From: RGIG3701 sp030530205
GTDB lineage: Bacteria > Planctomycetota > Planctomycetia > Pirellulales > Thermoguttaceae
DNA: 64,000 nt
Direction of reading: 5' to 3'
Assembly (NCBI GenBank): GCA_030530205.1
Contig: JAUMVK010000019.1
Location: 9,434-73,433 of the forward strand
Under the pieces are notes generated by a model. It was not told the DNA's origin, did no database searches, and saw nothing but the letters and a program-made list of their open reading frames with translations. A program made the position numbers and the translations under genes. Below, in pieces: positions 50,379-58,075 of the stretch (the stretch's first letter is position 1; each line of letters starts with the position of its first letter).

Positions 50379-51443
50379 TCAACTGTGCGGGATGAAACAG
50401 AAATTTTCATCCAGGTCTTCCACGAACCGCGCGAGCAAATCGGCCGCGTGTTCCATGTCGTCGAGCGAAATCATTTCCACCGGCGAGTGCATGTAACGGT
50501 TCGGAATGCTGACCAGACCGGTCGCGACTCCCGAGCGGGTCATCTGGATCACGAAGGCGTCCGTTCCACCGGGACGGCCGTTTGCCATGAGCTGGTACGG
50601 GATCGCGTTCTGCTCGGCTTTTTCGCAAAGACGTTCCACCAGAATCGGATTGAAATTTGGGCCGCGCTTGATGACGGGGCCACTGCCGAGTTTAATGTCG
50701 CCGATCTTCTTTGGGTCCACGGTCGGGCAGTCGGTCGCATGGGTCACATCTACCGCGATCCCAACGTGCGGGTCAATGCCGAACGCGGCGGGTTTCGAAC
50801 CTCTGTAGCCCTCTTCCTCCTGCGTGGCAGAGACGGCGTAAACCGCGCATTTCAGCTTGGCCGGATCGATTCGGCGCAGGGCTTCCATGATGACCCACAC
50901 ACCGGACCGGTCGTCCATTGCGCACGAGGCGAGCTGATTATTGCCCAGTTCCGTCTGGAACGTCCGGACCGTGATCGTGTCGCCGATCGCCACTCTTTCC
51001 GCCGCTTCTTCCGCGCTTTTCGCCCCAATATCGACCCAGATCTCGTCGAGTTTCGAGGCTTTCGCCCGCTCCTCCGGTTCCAGGAGATGAATGGGTTTGC
51101 GGCCAATGATTCCGCCGACCGGACCGTTTTTCGTCCAGATCGTAACGTGCTGCCCGATGAGATTTTGCACGTCCCAGCCGCCGAGGGAGTGAACGTAGAT
51201 GAAGCCGTTTTTTTCGATGTTCAGGACGCCCAGCCCGATCTGGTCGCAATGAGCGTCAAGCAGAACGCGCAGTTTCGCGCCGGGATTCCGGACCGCGATG
51301 ACGTTTCCCATCACGTCGGTCGTAACCTCGTCGGCGAAATCCTTCACGTAGGCGCGCACGACGTCCTGCACCGGCTGCTCCGCGCCCGTTGCGCCGGAAG
51401 TGGTCAAAAGCTGATTGAAAAATTCTCTCTGTTTCCGTTCCAT
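50379..51443 (-). CDS. M42-family metallopeptidase (glutamyl/leucyl aminopeptidase type)
   Basis: A 354-residue cytoplasmic di-zinc aminopeptidase; relatives (TET, FrvX, YsdC) form dodecameric tetrahedra that trim peptides. Metal ligands are in LLDAHCDQIGL, CAMDDRSGVWV, SATQEEEGYRG, DVTHATD and IPNRYMHSPVE, in the correct order. The start at 51443 (MERKQREFFNQLL) follows AAGGA; the longer frame upstream has no ribosome site. It lies upstream of the DUF1080 gene on the same strand with 62 bp between. Confidence 0.93.
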   Translation of the reverse strand: MERKQREFFNQLLTTSGATGAEQPVQDVVRAYVKDFADEVTTDVMGNVIAVRNPGAKLRVLLDAHCDQIGLGVLNIEKNGFIYVHSLGGWDVQNLIGQHVTIWTKNGPVGGIIGRKPIHLLEPEERAKASKLDEIWVDIGAKSAEEAAERVAIGDTITVRTFQTELGNNQLASCAMDDRSGVWVIMEALRRIDPAKLKCAVYAVSATQEEEGYRGSKPAAFGIDPHVGIAVDVTHATDCPTVDPKKIGDIKLGSGPVIKRGPNFNPILVERLCEKAEQNAIPYQLMANGRPGGTDAFVIQMTRSGVATGLVSIPNRYMHSPVEMISLDDMEHAADLLARFVEDLDENFCFIPHS

Positions 51444-51509
51444 GGTGAAAATCCTTTCTGATTTCACCCATTATACCACACTCGGAAGCATCTGAACAGA
51501 GGGAGGGGG

Positions 51510-51725
51510 GAAATAGTTAGGAGTTAGGAGTGAGGAGTGAGGAGTGAGGAGTTGCGCTGGCGGTGGTATGGGGGCGGGGGAACGCTGGTTTTGTAAAAAT
51601 TAAANNNNNNNNNNTGAGGTGTGAGTTGTTACGCGGGCGCGGAACGCGGTGTATAGAACCACTACAACCCAAAAACGCCGGCGGCTTTTCCAACTCCACA
51701 CACCACACTCCTCACTCCTCACTAT
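51510..51725. other. Low-complexity intergenic region with a 10-N gap
   Basis: Tandem GGAGTGA units (about 51517-51553) and their complement (TCCTCACTCC, 51708-51722) flank the stretch and could pair. Ten N bases fill 51605-51614, so the length is uncertain. No gene is supported. Confidence 0.7.
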
Positions 51726-52520
51726 TTAAACCGGTTTTACGTGGGTGCGCAGGATTTGGACTCCTTTTTTGATCAGAGTTTGCGTCACGATCCGGGTCGC
51801 ATCGTCGCGGGTCATGCCGGGATTTTTCTCGCACATCGGCCGGAGGAAACCTTTCCGGGAGTGACCCACCAGAATCGGGATTTCCAGTTCCTGAAACCGG
51901 TCCATCTGCTCGACCAGCGTCCAGTTATGCGCGAAGGTTTTCCCGAACCCCAACCCCGGGTCGGCAATCAGTTTTTCGCGTGGGATCCCCGCATCGAGCA
52001 GGGCGTCACGCCGGGCGGCGAGGTACGCCAGGACTTCGGCCGTTACGTCGTCGTACCTCGGGTTTTCCTGCATGGTTTTCGGAGTTCCTTTTTTGTGCAT
52101 GAAGCAGATCGCGGCTCCAAAATCAACGGCGGCCCGGATCATTTCCGGGTCTTCTGCCCCCGAAATGTCGTTCAGGATCTCCACGCCATGTTCCAGCGCG
52201 AATCGGGCCGTTTCCGGATGGTACGTATCGACCGAAAGGAGCGGCTTTTCCAGCCCCAGAGCCTCCGCGCGGGCGAAGATCCCTTCAATGACCGGCGCGA
52301 TTCGGCTAATCTCGACCGATGCGGAAACCGGGTCGCTCCCCGGGCGCGTGCTTTCGCCGCCCACGTCCAGAATGTCGGCCCCTTCGAGGAGCAGGGAGAT
52401 CGCGTGTCCCGCCGGGTCCGGTCGGCCTCCGTCGGAAAACGAGTCGGGCGTCGCGTTGACGATCCCCATCCAAAGCGGACGGGTGAGCGGAATGGAACGA
52501 AAAGCGGTTTTAATTTGCAT
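51726..52520 (-). CDS. folP: Dihydropteroate synthase
   Basis: FolP joins dihydropterin pyrophosphate with p-aminobenzoate in folate synthesis and is the sulfonamide target. Motifs are MGIVNATPDSFSDGG (residues 18-32), DILDVGGESTRPG, LLSVDTYHPETARFAL, ILNDISGAED, AICFMHKKGTPKTMQ, LIADPGLGFGKTFAHNW and the phosphate site LVGHSRKGFL. The 264 residues are close to the norm. Cytoplasmic TIM barrel. It is transcribed alone; repeat R1-C lies directly upstream of its start. Confidence 0.96.
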   Translation of the reverse strand: MQIKTAFRSIPLTRPLWMGIVNATPDSFSDGGRPDPAGHAISLLLEGADILDVGGESTRPGSDPVSASVEISRIAPVIEGIFARAEALGLEKPLLSVDTYHPETARFALEHGVEILNDISGAEDPEMIRAAVDFGAAICFMHKKGTPKTMQENPRYDDVTAEVLAYLAARRDALLDAGIPREKLIADPGLGFGKTFAHNWTLVEQMDRFQELEIPILVGHSRKGFLRPMCEKNPGMTRDDATRIVTQTLIKKGVQILRTHVKPV

Positions 52521-52544
52521 TTTTTAAAATTTAAAATTCCAAAT

Positions 52545-52797
52545 GGAAGTTTACCCCCCCATTCTAAACACCAGGCCCGTTTCACTTCGACCTTTCATTT
52601 AAACACGGATTTTCACGGATTTAAGGGATTAAATGAATTTCGTTTTGCTGGATTGAAGATCACCAAAAAAACACTTAATAAAATCCTTTAAATAATCCGT
52701 GGAAATCCTTTTAATCCGTGAAAATCCGTGTTTAAATTGAGGTTTGAATCAGGCTTCGCTCTCACTTGGGGAAGGGGGCGAGGTTTTTGAAACTTCC
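52545..52797. repeat. R1 repeat, copy C (full length, reversed relative to D and E)
   Basis: 253 bp from GGAAGTTT at the left to AACTTCC at the right. The central arms 52597-52621 and 52713-52737 are perfect 25-base complements. The outer flanks match copies D and E in reverse orientation (AACACCAGGCCCGTTTCAC at the left, GAGGTTTGAATCAGGC at the right). No gene is seen in the 341-bp gap that holds it. Confidence 0.88.
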
Positions 52798-52861
52798 GTA
52801 AATGGCCTGAGGCCAGTTTGTACGACCGACCGCAGGCCTGGTTTTTATGGTGAAATTAAAC

Positions 52862-54352
52862 TCAGAACGTCACCTGGACGCGGGTCCCGAAAACATGCTC
52901 CCAGCCGACCCGTCCGTCGAGGTCCTGACCTTTGGTGCCGACCCCTGAGTACTCGACACGTTCGATCGAGTAGTTGAACATCCAGCGCATATTTTCGTTC
53001 AGATACCAGTTCAGGCCGAACGTGTTGGCAAGGGCTTTCCCGTTGGTTCCCGTATGATTGGCGGCGCAGGAGTAACCGGCGGCCAGGTCGGTCGTATCGA
53101 CCCAGGAGCACTGGTAAGCGATTTCCCACGCGCCGGGGCCGGTGAAGACGCCAACGCCGTCTTTGCAAGTACGGATGAAGGGGTTTTTCGGCTTGAGCAG
53201 ACCGAACGATCCGCCCGCCTTGCGGTAGTTGCGGCTTTCGCCCGTCAGTGTGTAGGCGACTTCAACGTAGCCGGCGTTGACCGTGGCGTCTCCCGCAAGA
53301 TCGTCCTGCATGAAGAAGACGCTGTGCTCCGCATCAATCGAAAACGCGCCACGGATCCAGTACAGTTCAAGGCCCACGACGTTCATATCATGCAGACCCG
53401 TCAGGAGTCCGGTATTCAACACAGCCGGGCAGATTGCCGTATCACCGGTGAAACTGCATTGCGTACCATAATCCGAGGCTTTTGTCTGGTCGAAATGGCG
53501 GTAGGAATAACTCGCGCCCAGGTGCAGGAGGAACTTCTGGCCGCAGGAGTTTTCTGCGTACCAGGGTAAATAGGTCGCGCGGGTAGTGAACGCCATGTGA
53601 CCGTGCTGGCCAACACAGCCCAGAGTTTTTTCTTTCATTGAGGACGCGAACGCGCCGGCGGCCCAGGTGAAACGATCCGCGTTCGACCAGTTGCTCACCA
53701 GGATACCAATGTTTCGGCTTCCGCAGATGGAGCGCATATTGTTCATATAGGACCGTTCCATAAAGAGAGTGGCTTCGGTGGCAGTCAATTCTTCACCGCT
53801 CCACGGTTCCTTCATGTGACCGATTTTCAGGTCCAACCCGCTTGGCATATTATAAAGACCGATCCAGAGGTCTTTGATGTTCGTGTTCGCGATGTCGTAC
53901 GTCATGCGGTAGTTGATCATATCGTACCACGTGCCGCGCAGATCGATCCAGGCCTGACGGACTTTCATGCCGTCATTCGGGGTATTTCCGGCAAACTCCG
54001 CGTCATCATCGAGGGAGCAGATACCCGTGTCCCATAAAATATTACCGCCCCATTTATTCTGGGGTTTTGTATACTTTTTTTTGTCCTCTTCGGCTTTCTT
54101 CAGTTCTGCCTTCAATTTGTCGTCGGCGAGCTGCTTTTTCACGGCGGCCACATCCTGCTGAAGCGCTGACCACTCACTGGCCGAAACGGTGATCATTTCC
54201 TCTTCGGCTTTGACCTCAGTTTCCGCCGCGGGGGTCGGAGTAAGCAACGATGATTTGGCATTGTCCTGGGCATTCAAGGCACAAATGGCCTGGAAGGAAA
54301 AAATTAAACCCGCTGAAATTTCCAGGGCCTTTACAAATGAACGCTTGTTCAT
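52862..54352 (-). CDS. Outer-membrane porin (phosphate-selective porin O/P-like)
   Basis: A 496-residue exported protein with a signal peptide (ALEISAGLIFSFQAICALNA) and a short coiled coil (EWSALQQDVAAVKKQLADDK). A beta-barrel follows, with strands such as MKVRQAWIDLRGTWYDMINY, LDLKIGHMKEPWSGEEL (typical of OprO/P-like porins) and NTFGLNWYLNENMRWMFNYS. It ends in the barrel signal HVFGTRVQVTF. The GHMKEPWS-like segment supports the phosphate-selective porin family, although substrate choice cannot be read off. It shares its build with the porin at 6600. AAAGGATT precedes the start codon. Confidence 0.83.
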   Translation of the reverse strand: MNKRSFVKALEISAGLIFSFQAICALNAQDNAKSSLLTPTPAAETEVKAEEEMITVSASEWSALQQDVAAVKKQLADDKLKAELKKAEEDKKKYTKPQNKWGGNILWDTGICSLDDDAEFAGNTPNDGMKVRQAWIDLRGTWYDMINYRMTYDIANTNIKDLWIGLYNMPSGLDLKIGHMKEPWSGEELTATEATLFMERSYMNNMRSICGSRNIGILVSNWSNADRFTWAAGAFASSMKEKTLGCVGQHGHMAFTTRATYLPWYAENSCGQKFLLHLGASYSYRHFDQTKASDYGTQCSFTGDTAICPAVLNTGLLTGLHDMNVVGLELYWIRGAFSIDAEHSVFFMQDDLAGDATVNAGYVEVAYTLTGESRNYRKAGGSFGLLKPKNPFIRTCKDGVGVFTGPGAWEIAYQCSWVDTTDLAAGYSCAANHTGTNGKALANTFGLNWYLNENMRWMFNYSIERVEYSGVGTKGQDLDGRVGWEHVFGTRVQVTF

Positions 54353-54530
54353 AGACGAATCCTTTCATAAATGAACGTCTGTTTATAATCAGTTGATTAT
54401 CTTTTCGACCGTTACAATTCAATTTTTTAGCGAAATTGATTTTAATGGCAAAGGTTACTTATTTTGTTTATTTTGTTTTATCGGTAAAGATTAAGTCTCT
54501 GGAATCCAGCGAAATTTTTCCCTGTACACC

Positions 54531-54558
54531 TTGCGCAAAAATGGAATGTGGGTATAAT
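54531..54558 (+). promoter_or_regulatory. Promoter of the RING-type gene
   Basis: TTGCGC (54531-54536), a 16-base spacer and TATAAT (54553-54558), 44 bases before the start codon. Confidence 0.7.
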
Positions 54559-54601
54559 ATTAAAAAAGGAATAAAAGATTCCTCACATCAGGAGGCGAAT
54601 C

Positions 54602-55417
54602 ATGAAGAAAATCAAATGTGGAAAATGTGGTCACATTTCGGACGTTGAAAACCCGGAATTGGGGTCTCGCTGCCAGAGCTGCGGGGCGGAGATCATTTCG
54701 AAAAACGCTAAAATCACCGACGTGTGTCTTTTTTGCGGTGAACCGATCCGTCCGAACGAGACGGAAATTTTTTGTCCCGGCTGCGGCACAGAGTATCACG
54801 CCGATTGCTGGCTCGATCACGACGGCTGCGGCGTGGAGGGGTGCGAGTACGTCGAGTATCTGGCGCCGATGGAGATACCCGTTGCGTCAACGGCTCAATC
54901 TCCGGTCGTGAATGAAACTCCGAAGTCAACGTCAGAAGAGGTTCAGCCGGCTTCTGAAAATCTGAAGGCCGGAGAGGATTTTTTCGTGATCAAAAACGCT
55001 CCGGCCGATCCGACAAAGAATAAAACCGACGAGGCGAAGCTCATCCGGGAGAGCAAGGAAAAATTCGAGAAGCGTGCCGAAATTCCGGAGCAGCCGAAAA
55101 TCACTCTGGCCGACATGAAATCGTGGTTCAACACGCCGCGCGACACGAAATACGACTTCGACGGAAAGTGGTACAAAGACCCGTACCTTTTCCAGAAGGC
55201 CAAAAACTACTTGATCTTCCTTTTCGGAGGAGTCATGGGAGGCGCGGTCCTTGGTGTTTCGCTTGCGGTGATCATGCTCATGTTTAAGTTCATGTTTTTC
55301 CATACGGGCTTGAGTTGGGGCACGATGTGCTTCTTTTTCTTTGTCGGCCTGATCGCGGGAATGGTTTGTGCCGTGTATCTCGCGTACCGGACGATGGCGA
55401 CGCTGATCGATAATTAA
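54602..55417 (+). CDS. Membrane protein with zinc ribbon and prokaryotic RING-type finger
   Basis: A 271-residue protein. It begins with a zinc ribbon (C6-x2-C9, C24-x2-C27), followed by a RING/PHD-type pattern: C42-x2-C45, C58-x2-C61, H66-x2-C69, C76-x4-C81. A charged linker with a Lys/Glu-rich helix leads to two C-terminal transmembrane segments (about residues 210-268). This layout fits the Prok-RING families, found beside ubiquitin-like or membrane-associated systems in some bacteria. No E1, E2, ubiquitin-like or protease gene is in this window, so any ligase role is speculative. AGGAGG precedes the ATG. Repeat R1-D begins 3 bases after the stop. Confidence 0.8.
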   Translation: MKKIKCGKCGHISDVENPELGSRCQSCGAEIISKNAKITDVCLFCGEPIRPNETEIFCPGCGTEYHADCWLDHDGCGVEGCEYVEYLAPMEIPVASTAQSPVVNETPKSTSEEVQPASENLKAGEDFFVIKNAPADPTKNKTDEAKLIRESKEKFEKRAEIPEQPKITLADMKSWFNTPRDTKYDFDGKWYKDPYLFQKAKNYLIFLFGGVMGGAVLGVSLAVIMLMFKFMFFHTGLSWGTMCFFFFVGLIAGMVCAVYLAYRTMATLIDN

Positions 55418-55419
55418 AC

Positions 55420-55672
55420 GGAGCTCCAAAAACCTCAAATCTTTTTCCAGGTGTGAGTGCAGCCTGATTCAAACCTCAATTTAAACACGGATTTTCACGG
55501 ATTAAAAGGATTTCCGCAGATTTTTTAAAGGGGTTTTAAGTGTTTTGGGGTGATTTTCACTCAATTAAAATGAAATCCATTTGATCCATTAAATCCGTGA
55601 AAATCCGTGTTTAAATAAAAGGTGAAAGTGAAACGGGTCTGGTATTTAGGATGGGAGTTTTTTAGAACTTCC
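55420..55672. repeat. R1 repeat, copy D (full length)
   Basis: 253 bp from GGAGCTCC to AACTTCC, the same length as copy C. Inside are the R1 arms with ACACGGATTTTCACGGATT near 55486 and its complement ending near 55616. Left flank CTGATTCAAACCTCAATTT and right flank GTGAAACGGGTCTGGTATTT match copies C and E. Confidence 0.88.
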
Positions 55673-55718
55673 GGGAATTAATGAATGAAAAATCCTGCGT
55701 TTTCAGGGGGATTAATCC

Positions 55719-56582
55719 ATGAAAGAACACGAAGTTACCGATTCCACTTTTGACGGCGTGAGCGCGAACCGCTCGGCCAACGCCCGCCTTCGGCTCTGCT
55801 CCCGCATGGAAGTCATTCCGGGAAACAGTCTGGAGGAAAAATTCGCGAAAATGAAGGCCTGGGGGCTTGAGGGCGCCGAGGTCAACGTACCGCTTTTCGG
55901 GAAAGAGGATGAAATTCGCACCGCTCTGGCGAATGCCGGCCTTGCCGCGGCGATGACGAACTTTGGCAAAAATCCGGGAAATATCATTTCCGCTGATCCC
56001 GAAGAGCAGAAACTCGGCATCGAATCGATGAAGCGGAAACTCGAGGCGGCCGCGAAGGTCGGCTGCAAGGGAATGCTTTACGTGCCGCTTTTCGGCGCTC
56101 CGAAGGCTCCCGAGACGAACCAGACGATCCGCGCGCGTCTGGTGGACGTTCTGCACCCGCTGGCCGAATTCGCTCACGAGTTGGGGACCAGCATCGTTCT
56201 GGAACCGCTTTGCCGGATGGAATCGACGTTTCTCTCCCAGGTCTCGGACGGCGCGGCCATTTGCCGGGACGTGGACTCGGAAGGGATGAAAGTGATGGGC
56301 GATTTCTACCACATGAGCATCGAGGAGACCGACATGATGGGCGCGTTCATCTCCGGCGGGAAATACTTGGCGCACGTCCACCTCGCCGGCGGCCTTTCTG
56401 ATCCGAAACGGTCCATCCCAGGCCAGAACCAGAGCCGGTTCGTCGAGGGTTTCCGCGGCCTGAAGTACATCGGTTACGACCGCTTCTGCTCGTTCGAGTG
56501 CGGAGTCCGCGGCGACCGTGAGGTGGAAATCCCGAAAGCCATCGCCTTCCTGAAACGGGAGTGGGAACTGGCCGTCGTGTGA
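55719..56582 (+). CDS. Hydroxypyruvate isomerase-like / sugar phosphate isomerase TIM-barrel protein
   Basis: A 287-residue cytoplasmic AP_endonuc_2-type TIM barrel. Seen are WGLEGAEVNVPLFGKE, GCKGMLYVPLFGAPKAP, TSIVLEPLCRMESTFLSQ (first metal Glu), VMGDFYHMSIEE (Asp and His ligands), LAHVHLAGG and FCSFECGVRGD (final Glu). These are the usual metal-binding positions of hydroxypyruvate isomerase and tagatose 3-epimerase relatives. The substrate is not determined. It is followed after 13 bp by a zeta-like kinase gene in probable operon with it. Confidence 0.85.
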   Translation: MKEHEVTDSTFDGVSANRSANARLRLCSRMEVIPGNSLEEKFAKMKAWGLEGAEVNVPLFGKEDEIRTALANAGLAAAMTNFGKNPGNIISADPEEQKLGIESMKRKLEAAAKVGCKGMLYVPLFGAPKAPETNQTIRARLVDVLHPLAEFAHELGTSIVLEPLCRMESTFLSQVSDGAAICRDVDSEGMKVMGDFYHMSIEETDMMGAFISGGKYLAHVHLAGGLSDPKRSIPGQNQSRFVEGFRGLKYIGYDRFCSFECGVRGDREVEIPKAIAFLKREWELAVV

Positions 56583-56595
56583 GAGAGGAGAGTTT

Positions 56596-57162
56596 ATGCC
56601 CACGTACACATTGATCGCTGGCGTAAATGGCGTTGGAAAAAGCAGTTTTGCCGGCGTACTCCTGACGCAGCCGAACGAGCTGGGGATCTACATCGACGCG
56701 GATAAAATCACGGCCCGGCTCGGAGGTTCGGCTCTGGCTGGGGGGAAGTCGGCTTTGAAGCAGATCCGGCAGTACGTTACGGAGGGCGTGAGTTTTATTC
56801 AGGAAACGACGCTTTCCGGGAAACAGCCGCTCGAAACGATTCAGGAAGCCCGCAAAAATGGCTTTCAGATCCAGCTTTTTTACATCGGGCTGGATTCGCT
56901 CGATGAAAGTCTGACGCGGATCCAGAACCGGGTCAGGTTGGGTGGTCATTCCATCCCGGAGGCGGACGTCACGCGTCGATTCAAGAAACGTTTCGACGAT
57001 TTGCTCCGCGTTTTGCCGTGGTGCGACTCGGCAAAACTCTACGACAATCGAAACGGATTTCAACTGGTCGCAATTTGGCAGAATGGTCTTCTTCAGCCAG
57101 TGGGGTTCACTCAGCCCGAGTGGCTGAAAGAATTGATCAAGAAGAAAGAAGAGACATTTTAG
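56596..57162 (+). CDS. Zeta-toxin-like P-loop kinase
   Basis: A 188-residue P-loop protein. The Walker A is GVNGVGKS (residues 9-16), followed by IYIDADKITARLGG, FIQETTLSG and the lid-type RIQNRVRLGGHSIPEADVTRRF, all marks of the zeta-toxin/UDP-N-acetylglucosamine-kinase-like family. A GAGAGGAG site precedes the ATG. No epsilon-type antitoxin gene is adjacent, and the neighbour is a sugar isomerase. A metabolic or stand-alone kinase is thus as likely as a toxin. The C-terminus is short and complete. Confidence 0.85.
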   Translation: MPTYTLIAGVNGVGKSSFAGVLLTQPNELGIYIDADKITARLGGSALAGGKSALKQIRQYVTEGVSFIQETTLSGKQPLETIQEARKNGFQIQLFYIGLDSLDESLTRIQNRVRLGGHSIPEADVTRRFKKRFDDLLRVLPWCDSAKLYDNRNGFQLVAIWQNGLLQPVGFTQPEWLKELIKKKEETF

Positions 57163-57163
57163 T

Positions 57164-57200
57164 GTTTTTTTCGGGGTCATGACTGTCCTCGCTCGCCAGT
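57164..57200. repeat. R3 hairpin, copy c (degraded)
   Basis: TTTTTTTCGGGGTCATGACT and the following GCTCGCCAGT match the inverted R3b copy, but the right stem half is broken (TGTCCTC for TGACCCC). Confidence 0.6.
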
Positions 57201-57227
57201 GTTCCTTTAAATTCATCATTGAAAGAA

Positions 57228-58016
57228 ATGCGATTTTCACTCCTTTTAGCGTTTTGTTGTGTGTTTGCGGCTTTGACTCAGGCGGCGGATTGGCCAGTCG
57301 CGGGGAGCCGGGCCGGGAATTGTACGTACTACGAGTTCGACCTGAACGGGAAAACCGCTAAGGTCCTGGTTCCTGACCAACAGGCTCCGGGGAAACCGTG
57401 GCTTTTCCGGACGGTCTATTGGCGCGCGTTCCCGAATTCCGAGGACGTGATGCTTCAGAAGGGCTGGGCGGTCGCCTGGATCCAGACGAATGACCGCTTC
57501 GGGACCCCGGCGGATAATGCGCAGAGACTGAGCCTTTACGAGTACCTCGTCAACGAGCAGGGCTTCAGCCCCAAACCGGTCGTTTTCGGGATGAGCTACG
57601 GCGGGCTTTCCTCGCTGCGCTGGGCGCTTGCCAACCCGGACAAAATTTGCGGGATCTACATCGACGCGCCGGTCTGCAATTTCGTGGACTGGAAGACGAA
57701 ATACGCCGACTGCTGGAATGCCGCTCTGAACGAGTACGGCATGACCGAAGAGGAGCTTCTCAATGGCGACGGGAACCCGTGCATCGCGGTGCGCAAGCTG
57801 GCGGAGCGAAAGATCCCGATGCTGCTGATCTGCGGCGACGCGGACAAAACGGTCATTTTCACGGAACACGGCCAGAAACTGGCGGAAAACTTCCGCGCGG
57901 CGGGCGGCGACCTGGAAATGCACGTTAAACCCGGCTGCGACCACCACCCGCATGGTCTGGCCGACCCCACCCCCGTGGTCGAGTTTTACGAAAAATGCTG
58001 GAAGAACGCGCAGTGA
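57228..58016 (+). CDS. Secreted alpha/beta hydrolase
   Basis: The ATG at 57228 (MRFSLLLAFCCVFAALTQA) is preferred to the TTG at 57219 because it begins the signal peptide. The 262-residue mature-type hydrolase has the nucleophile elbow GMSYGG (Ser123), an acid in ICGDADKTV (about residue 204-206) and a His in GCDHHPHG (about 239-242), a complete catalytic triad. It resembles exported esterase/peptidase-like hydrolases (prolyl oligopeptidase or acetyl-esterase type) of planctomycetes. The substrate could be an acylated polysaccharide. It follows the zeta-like gene and R3c. Confidence 0.83.
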   Translation: MRFSLLLAFCCVFAALTQAADWPVAGSRAGNCTYYEFDLNGKTAKVLVPDQQAPGKPWLFRTVYWRAFPNSEDVMLQKGWAVAWIQTNDRFGTPADNAQRLSLYEYLVNEQGFSPKPVVFGMSYGGLSSLRWALANPDKICGIYIDAPVCNFVDWKTKYADCWNAALNEYGMTEEELLNGDGNPCIAVRKLAERKIPMLLICGDADKTVIFTEHGQKLAENFRAAGGDLEMHVKPGCDHHPHGLADPTPVVEFYEKCWKNAQ

Positions 58017-58075
58017 TTCCGGCGGACGCGCCGTCGAGCGGCGGGTGAAAGACTGCCGCCCGATGGAAGTTTGAA

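Noticed and set aside
51510..51560. Tandem GGAGTGA units as an iteron array
   Set aside because: The spacing and composition look like simple-sequence slippage beside an assembly gap, with no replication gene near.
56596..57162. A zeta/epsilon toxin-antitoxin system
   Set aside because: No antitoxin-sized gene lies directly upstream or downstream.
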